Origin: Candidula unifasciata
Lineage: Eukaryota; Mollusca; Gastropoda; Stylommatophora; Geomitridae
Assembly (NCBI GenBank): GCA_905116865.2
Contig: CAJHNH020002057.1
Location: 102,001-166,000 of the forward strand
DNA: 64,000 nt
Direction: 5' to 3'
Shown: positions 59,201 through 64,000 of the stretch, in pieces
Position numbering within the stretch: position 1 is the stretch's first letter
Layout: every line of letters starts with the position of its first letter
Translations under genes and position numbers: made by a program
Notes under the pieces: generated by a model
Told to the model about the DNA's origin: nothing
Database searches by the model: none
Seen by the model: the letters and a program-made list of their open reading frames with translations, nothing else

Positions 59201-61306
59201 TCCCCTGGTCACACCTCACTGCACCACTCTCTTCAGACTGACATGAGCTATTTGTTGCCTCTGCACTGTTCACTCACTACCAAAGGGTTACCAACAGGCT
59301 TATAACATCACAGCTTATCATGCATCAATTTAGAACCAAGCGGTGCTGAACCAGCCAATCTATCAGCCTTATCTATACACAACCCCCTTGTCAAATATAT
59401 CATACATAATTTATGATACAGATATATTTCTATGCCATGATGCCAAACTGTCGAATATATTCTCAATTGGTATCCTTCTGGCTCTTTTTTTTTCTTTTAA
59501 CTTTCTTGTTGTCATGACATACTTTCATGAAATACTTTAGTCTTCCTGTTTTAATAGTGCAACCCAAAAAAATGTAAATTGTCTTTTTTTCAGTTGCTAT
59601 GGTTCTGATCAGTTCATTTTGTTAGTTAACAATTCTTAAGATTTCTTTTTTATGTTTTATTTTTTATCTGTCCATGGTGTTCTTATCATTGCTCTATAAA
59701 ACCACTTCTCTTCAGCATCCACTGATGTTTCATCAGTCAGTGGAATCACCTTAATTCACTTTCATACATCAAGATTAACTCTATATAGCCTCTGAAATTA
59801 AATAGATTAAATAGAAGAACATGCAGGAGAAGAGACAGATAAAAACAATTTGGAAAATGAATTTGTTGGGGGAAAAGGGGGATGGGGAGGGAGGTTTTCT
59901 GAGTTGAATTTCAACAAGAGCTGGTCTTCGTAGCTTGCCACTTAAATTTAGATTGTTAGAGAAACAACTTTTCATCAGCTTACCTGTGCTGATATATTCA
60001 GCCTGCTTTGGTGTCAAAAACTGTCATATGAGGAGTGGCTGGCCTAACGGTTGTAACAATGGGCTTTCAAGCGGGTAAGGCTGGGGATTTTCTCTGTCGG
60101 GGGCAAAGTAAAATCTTCGTCTGCACAGCCCTGGCGACAGCACTAGCCATGCAGCCGTAAATCCTCAGGCTCAAAGACCCCCCCCCCCCCCCCCCCCCCC
60201 CCCTCCACCCCCACCTACAGCCTACACTGCAAAAGTGGTAATGTTGTTTTAGTATCCAGAAGCCATGAGTTATTAACCCTTAGGCTCGGTATTATGGATA
60301 TCGCAACCTTTCGGCTTTGATTCCATTTTAAATCCCGTAAATCTGGGAGAAAATGTGGCTTTTCTGCCCACCCCCGGGAGTGAACCCAGACCACAAGGAG
60401 TTTGTCACCCGCTCACCGCGCTATCCGGTTTAGCCAATTACGCTAGAGAGACGGGCCAAAAGTGGTAATAAAGGTAGTTACTGGCAGGTTTTTTTAAGCT
60501 GTCATATACTGCCAAAAAAGTACATTGTAGTGGTTTTGTGAATTCTTTTTTTTTTTTATTCCTTGTATTTTTTTAAAATTTGCTTTACTGCCTTATCTTG
60601 CAGTTGAGCCTTTACTCAGCAAAATCTAAAATAAATTACTGAAGCAACTCTCTGTTTGAGTTCTTACAGTATTTAAATGTTAAGTAAAAGCAATAATTGC
60701 ATGAGTTTTAGGAATTCATACAAACTTTGTCAGAAGATTTTCCAGATGGGTTGACCTGTTTTATCTCTGGCTGCCTTTCCTTACTATCTAGATAAATCCT
60801 TAGTACAGATTTTACCAGTTAGACTGGCCATGGATTGTCCTACGTTTGACCTAGGCTCTCAGGTCAATCCAGCCTTAAATGAGTACCAGGTAGAAGTAAA
60901 GGTGACTGGCAAGATGTTTACCACATCACCCATTGAGTTTATAATCATGATTGGTTTATAAAATAATGAGTCTAGTCTTGTATGCTCGATGCGCCTCCGG
61001 TGTGTAAAGGGACCTTGACCTTTACAGACTGGCCCTAGTACTTATATATATATATATATATATATGACATGTACAAGGCCCCTTCCAAGTAGGAATCTAG
61101 AACAGGTTTTTTTTTTTAAATATGAGTGCACTATCCACTATGCCACCAGTGAATGTTATGAAGAAAAAGAAATACTGACCTGATCTCCACAGTTACACCC
61201 ACTCACATCCAGGGCCACAAGGCTGTGAATCTGACCCAAGAGTTCAATGCCTGCTTCACTGATGTGTTCACAGAAATTCACATTCAAGTAGGTCAGATTG
61301 TGACAT
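48819..61306 (-). CDS. FBXL13: FBXL13-like LRR protein (DRC6), last six coding exons
   Basis: Exons in coding order on the minus strand: 61306-61180, 58215-58078, 56657-56577, 52505-52423, 50868-50788, 48900-48819, with matching phases and GT-AG introns throughout. They give seven or so consecutive cysteine-type leucine-rich repeats (for example CHNLTYLNVNFC, RMLTVLNLAGCRN, YLRQLNISGCIHISD) and the C-terminus NYSNEDPPVHFSY-stop. As I recall it, the repeat order and the DPPxxFxY-like tail match vertebrate FBXL13/DRC6, a nexin-dynein regulatory complex subunit of motile cilia. The protein ends soon after that motif, shorter than I recall for vertebrates. The F-box and earlier LRRs lie off the right edge. 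Another FBXL-type LRR protein is the alternative. Confidence 0.85.
49540..49840 (+). repeat. SINE R copy
   Basis: CCCATGTGGGTTCTGGGGCA ... AGTCTGCATACAAAAAAGCC ... GAACATGAAGAAGAAGAGG. Confidence 0.75.
50020..50315 (+). repeat. SINE R copy
   Basis: ATATGGGTTCCAAGGCTCTA ... CAACCAGAACTTTCCTCCAG ... CAACGCAAAGAAG. Nearly tandem to the copy at 49540, with a shared spacer phrase (TTGCACCAAG). Confidence 0.75.
50510..50745 (-). repeat. SINE P, inverted
   Basis: Body blocks and a tRNA-like head at the right end (CAAACCCAAGAATTTATGGT). Confidence 0.65.
50788..50868 (-). CDS. FBXL13: FBXL13-like exon (81 bp, one LRR)
   Basis: Acceptor TTGTGCAG, donor GTAAGT. After completing Ser it reads DKALKYLRRGCKKLTCLDII and YCKKIT, then two bases of a Lys codon. 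Confidence 0.87.
51796..51975. repeat. 18-bp minisatellite, 10 units
   Basis: Unit CTAGAACACACAGAGAAG, near-identical copies with a few changes in units 8-9. Open on both strands only because 18 is a multiple of 3. Confidence 0.95.
52085..52325 (+). repeat. SINE T copy
   Basis: Head CTGTAGCTTAGGCATTGCAA with B box GGTTCAATCCC, then the T body to TTGGTCTTGTAAAGTATATG. Confidence 0.8.
52423..52505 (-). CDS. FBXL13: FBXL13-like exon (83 bp, one LRR)
   Basis: Acceptor CTTTCAG, donor GTTAGA. Encodes ITDMSMQYLSGVCTYLRQLN and ISGCIHI plus two bases of a Ser codon finished by the next exon. Confidence 0.87.
52951..53668. mobile_element. piggyBac-like nonautonomous element (718 bp)
   Basis: Ends CCCTACCAGAC...GTCTGGTAGGG form an 11-bp perfect inverted repeat, flanked by TTAA at 52947-52950 and 53669-53672. 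TTAA duplication and CCC..GGG ends are piggyBac hallmarks. No transposase inside; a TA microsatellite lies near 53340. Confidence 0.9.
54243..55186 (+). mobile_element. LINE family A inserted in the family C LINE
   Basis: RNase H: SDVLIFTDGSLIHGHKSACA, SSMMMEVMAVTQAFMWLE, MCVLSDSLSMIQQVE, then after a stop VVGNERADRLASTA and RESEHL-stop-MCLECCEDN. All four acidic catalytic positions (D, E, D, D) are still present, making it the best family A RNase H here. Boundaries are approximate. Confidence 0.85.
55683..55870 (+). repeat. SINE U copy
   Basis: tRNA-like head GGCTGTGTGGTCTTGAGGTA with B box AGGTTCAAGCCC; body AAAAAGAGTAGCCTAGCCTG. Confidence 0.75.
56177..56218. repeat. (TG)n microsatellite
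   Basis: About 21 TG units in an FBXL13 intron. Confidence 0.97.
56577..56657 (-). CDS. FBXL13: FBXL13-like exon (81 bp, one LRR)
   Basis: Acceptor TTTCTAG, donor GTGAGT. 27 codons: NLTDGAIKNLAFCCRMLTVL then NLAGCRN. Exactly one LRR, phase 0 to phase 0, continuing DLSHCL of the previous exon. Confidence 0.88.
56860..57005 (-). repeat. SINE P, inverted, decayed
   Basis: TTTTAGACCAACTGCATTTA, ATGATGTGGTCAAAATATCA, TTTACTTTCCAGG. Confidence 0.5.
57210..57490 (-). repeat. SINE R, inverted
   Basis: GTCTTCTTGTTCACGGGCTG ... GTTGCGTGCACATCCATTTT ... CCCAGAACTCACACTTG. Confidence 0.75.
57612..57890 (-). mobile_element. LINE RT C-terminal fragment (family D)
   Basis: WNYIGHALRMDKTKLPLIWT, GKRERPRETLRGTIIREGST and WRAVTSALCATLGS: the distal region that follows the RT in RTE/CR1-type ORF2 proteins. 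Intact over about 90 codons. Confidence 0.8.
58078..58215 (-). CDS. FBXL13: FBXL13-like exon
   Basis: Acceptor CTATTGCAG, donor GTAAGA. 46 codons: GLTALGSNSRLRDVVLSENS, NITDLGLQKFAQQCKQIERL, DLSHCL. Phase 0 at both ends. The in-frame ATG upstream of the acceptor is intronic. Confidence 0.9.
58370..58925 (-). mobile_element. RTE-like LINE (family C), second copy
   Basis: MWFYRRILGFSWTAKRSNPD then VLKK on the minus strand (58900-58790), resuming below about 58593 with the same C-terminus as 52640-52870. A block of about 165 bp (58593-58757) interrupts it. Confidence 0.75.
59056..59345 (-). mobile_element. LINE family A, inverted 3' end
   Basis: Relative of 39290-39600 (ACAGCACTTAGGACATTCCC, AAGTGCTCCATCTTCAGCAG). 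Confidence 0.7.
60178..60203. repeat. Poly-C homopolymer
   Basis: Roughly 23-26 consecutive C; length likely uncertain in any assembly. Confidence 0.9.
60225..60450 (-). repeat. SINE S3, inverted
   Basis: Reverse complement of the 44690-44880 element, including the B box (GGGAGTGAACCC on +). Confidence 0.8.
60840..61030 (+). repeat. SINE P copy
   Basis: CCTAGGCTCTCAGGTCAATC ... AGAAGTAAAGGTGACTGGCA ... GTGTAAAGGGACCTTGACCT. A (TA)n run follows at 61040-61065. Confidence 0.75.
61180..61306 (-). CDS. FBXL13: FBXL13-like exon (most 5' in window)
   Basis: Minus-strand acceptor ATGCTGCAG, donor GTCAGT. After one base that finishes a split codon it encodes 42 residues: CHNLTYLNVNFCEHISEAGI, then a second LRR with SLVALDVSGCNCGDQ. 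Ends phase 0. Confidence 0.88.
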
Positions 61307-61495
61307 CTGCAGCATGGAAGTGTGAAAATCAGTAACATCTGGCTTTCAGTTTATAAAACAATTAAACAAGATATGATTAAAATACCAAGTGAGCCTGTTT
61401 AATTGCCACCGTCATACTGATGCTTTTTTTTTTTGTGTGCTTTTTTTTGTTCTTGCGGCTGAAACACAGAACAGTAAACTCTTTAACTATCAATG

Positions 61496-63358
61496 TTGTA
61501 TTAATGCAACTAAGAAGGACTGGCAAATCCATCCAACAATGATTGGATTGACAAAAGACTTGTCTTGTATTAATGCAACTAAGAAGGACTGGCAAATCCA
61601 TCCAACAATGATTGGATTGACAAAAGACTTGTCTTGTATTAATGCAACTAAGAAGGACTGGCAAATCCATCCAACAATGATTGGATTGACAAAAGACTTG
61701 TCTTGTATTAATGCAACTAAGAAGGACTGGCAAATCCATCCAACAATGACTAGATTGACAAAAGACTTGTGTTGTATTAATGCAACTAAGAAGGACTGGC
61801 AAATCCATCCAACAATGATTGGATTGACAAAAGACTTGTCTTGTATTAATGCAACTAAGAAGGACTGGTAAATCCATCCAACAATGATTGGATTGACAAA
61901 AGACTTGTGCTGTATTAATGCAACTAAGAAGGACTGGCAAATCCATCCAACAATGATTGGATTGACAAAAGACTTGTGTTGTATTAATGCAACTAAGAAG
62001 GACTGGCAAATCCATCCAACAATGATTGGATTGACAAAAGACTTGTCTTGTATTAATGCAACTAAGAAGGACTGGCAAATCCATCCAACAATGATTGGAT
62101 TGACAAAAGACTTGTCTTGTATTAATGCAACTAAGAAGGACTGGCAAATCCATCCAACAATGACTAGATTGACAAAAGACTTGTGTTGTATTAATGCAAC
62201 TAAGAAGGACTGGCAAATCCATCCAACAATGATTGGATTGACAAAAGACTTGTCTTGTATTAATGCAACTAAGAAGGACTGGTAAATCCATCCAACAATG
62301 ATTGGATTGACAAAAGACTTGTGCTGTATTAATGCAACTAAGAAGGACTGGCAAATCCATCCAACAATGATTGGATTGACAAAAGACTTGTGTTGTATTA
62401 ATGCAACTAAGAAGGACTGGCTAATCCATCCAACAATGACTAGATTGACAAAAGACTTGTGTTGTATTAATGCAACTAAGAAGGACTGGCAAATCCATCC
62501 AACAATGACTAGATTGACAAAAGACTTGTGTTGTATTAATGCAACTAAGAAGGACTGGCAAATCCATCCAACAATGATTGGATTGACAAAAGACTTGTCT
62601 TGTATTAATGCAACTAAGAAGGACTGGTAAATCCATCCAACAATGATTGGATTGACAAAAGACTTGTGCTGTATTAATGCAACTAAGAAGGACTGGCAAA
62701 TCCATCCAACAATGATTGGATTGACAAAAGACTTGTGTTGTATTAATGCAACTAAGAAGGACTGGCTAATCCATCCAACAATGACTAGATTGACAAAAGA
62801 CTTGTGTTGTATTAATGCAACTAAGAAGGACTGGCAAATCCATCCAACAATGACTAGATTGACAAAAGACTTGTGTTGTATTAATGCAACTAAGAAGGAC
62901 TGGCAAATCCATCCAACAATGATTGGATTGACAAAAGACTTGTCTTGTATTAATGCAACTAAGAAGGACTGGTAAATCCATCCAACAATGATTGGATTGA
63001 CAAAAGACTTGTGCTGTATTAATGCAACTAAGAAGGACTGGCAAATCCATCCAACAATGATTGGATTGACAAAAGACTTGTGTTGTATTAATGCAACTAA
63101 GAAGGACTGGCTAATCCATCCAACAATGACTAGATTGACAAAAGACTTGTGTTGTATTAATGCAACTAAGAAGGACTGGCAAATCCATCCAACAATGACT
63201 AGATTGACAAAAGACTTGTGTTGTATTAATGCAACTAAGAAGGACTGGCAAATCCATCCAACAATGACTAGATTGACAAAAGACTTGTGTTGTATTAATG
63301 CAACTAAGAAGGACTGGCAAATCCATCCAACAATGACTAGATTGACAAAAGACTTGGT
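61496..63358. repeat. 69-bp satellite array, 27 units, in FBXL13 intron
   Basis: Unit begins TGTATTAATGCAACTAAGAA and contains CAACAATGATTGGATTGACA. 27 head-to-tail units; diagnostic variants are C/T at GG(C/T)AAAT, CTAAT, TTGG versus CTAG, and TGTCT/TGTGT/TGTGC. Variants repeat every six units at first (414 bp), then every five (345 bp). Open on both strands because 69 is a multiple of 3; not a gene. Confidence 0.97.
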
Positions 63359-63483
63359 GTAAGCTGGCTGACGGCCAATGTTCTATTAAACGAAATTTAT
63401 CCTGAGATTTCTTTCAATTCTTACATTGCCCCATTATCATAACTTTTACATTTGCAAACATCACATGCTATTCCATTTTATAG

Positions 63484-63790
63484 GTGATTCTTCCATCTCA
63501 TTTATCAATGATTAGTTTGCTTCTTGAAATTGTGTTTGGTTTTACAGAACTGAAATATTTTGATCATATCAAGCAACACGACGGATTGGAACAAATTATA
63601 GCAGAAGGCATGGTACCAAGAAGGAGGGGCAGAGGCCGACCGACACAAAGATGGGCACAGGATATAAGTGACTCCTTGAGTGTGAAAGTTTATGAGGCAG
63701 AAGAACTGGCAAGAGACCGAGTTTCTTACAGGCAGACTGTGATGAGAGCGATGTTCTGCAAAGGACCTGCTACATGATGATGATTATATA
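63484..63790 (+). mobile_element. LINE RT C-terminal fragment with TGATGA tail
   Basis: LKYFDHIKQHDGLEQIIAEG, MVPRRRGRGRPTQRWAQDI, YRQTVMRAMFCKGPAT-stop, then TGATGATGATT. Open over 97 codons, so younger than the copy at 8120-8400. Confidence 0.85.
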
Positions 63791-63849
63791 CAGAACTACC
63801 ACAAAAATCATGACTTCCCAACATCCATTAATTCCAGGACCCAGACAAT

Positions 63850-64000
63850 GTGAGATCCATATTTTTTGGTGATTTAACAGCATTTAAGATATCAGCCTAG
63901 GCTAAAACGGGTACCACATTAGCCATCAATGTACACATCCATTTCCTAGATCTTGCTTATTCATATGCTGTTTGTTTCTTGCATCTCAGGCCGATGCAGC
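63850..64000. repeat. SINE P fragment followed by inverted SINE R
   Basis: CAGCCTAGGCTAAAACGGGT (P), then from about 63925 GTACACATCCATTTCCTAGA to TCTCAGGCCGATGCA (R), cut by the window edge. Confidence 0.5.

Noticed and set aside
61496..63358. CRISPR-like regularly spaced repeat
   Set aside because: Units are directly tandem with no variable spacers, and the DNA is animal nuclear.
61377..63362. Long ORFs on both strands across the 69-bp repeat (for example a 327-codon minus-strand frame)
   Set aside because: The unit length is a multiple of three with no stop in some frames, so any such array is open on both strands. No start context, splice sites or unrelated flanking coding sequence.

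Overview
This window is animal nuclear DNA: AT-rich, with widely spaced GT-AG exons, several dissimilar tRNA-headed SINE families and decayed non-LTR retrotransposons. The interspersed-repeat style and the two genes present suggest a lophotrochozoan, probably a mollusc. That is inference, because no marker gene settles the species.

Two real genes are present, in tail-to-tail (convergent) arrangement. On the + strand, 10.7-45.2 kb, is a complete coding set for NOL9, the nucleolar polynucleotide 5'-hydroxyl kinase of pre-rRNA processing (Grc3/Clp1 family). I assembled it from 13 coding exons whose splice phases all agree. It totals 898 codons once two single-base insertions in coding exon 1 are allowed for. 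On the - strand, 61.3-48.8 kb, are the last six coding exons of a leucine-rich-repeat gene that looks like FBXL13 (DRC6, a subunit of the ciliary nexin-dynein regulatory complex). Its 5' exons lie beyond the right edge. About 3.6 kb separates the two stop codons.

Everything else is repeat-derived or unassigned. 0-10 kb, upstream of NOL9: relics of an RNase H-bearing LINE (called family A here), a Tigger/pogo relic, a long foldback element and a TAAC microsatellite. 10-45 kb: NOL9 introns packed with family A fragments, an I-like LINE (family B) with an AAG-rich tail, RTE-like LINEs (family C), and SINEs called P, R, T, U and S3. 45-49 kb: the short intergenic interval, with a mariner-type transposase fossil and a SINE with perfect target duplications. 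49-64 kb: FBXL13 introns. These contain a nested stack in which a family C LINE is interrupted by a piggyBac-like MITE (with TTAA duplications) and by a family A LINE. They also hold an 18-bp minisatellite and a 27-unit, 69-bp satellite with higher-order structure.

I found no bacterial-style system, CRISPR array, phage, rRNA or functional tRNA gene. The most informative novelties are the transposon stratigraphy (insertions datable against each other, two of them at the same site of SINE P), the satellite whose higher-order period switches from 414 to 345 bp, and the frame-disrupted first coding exon of NOL9.
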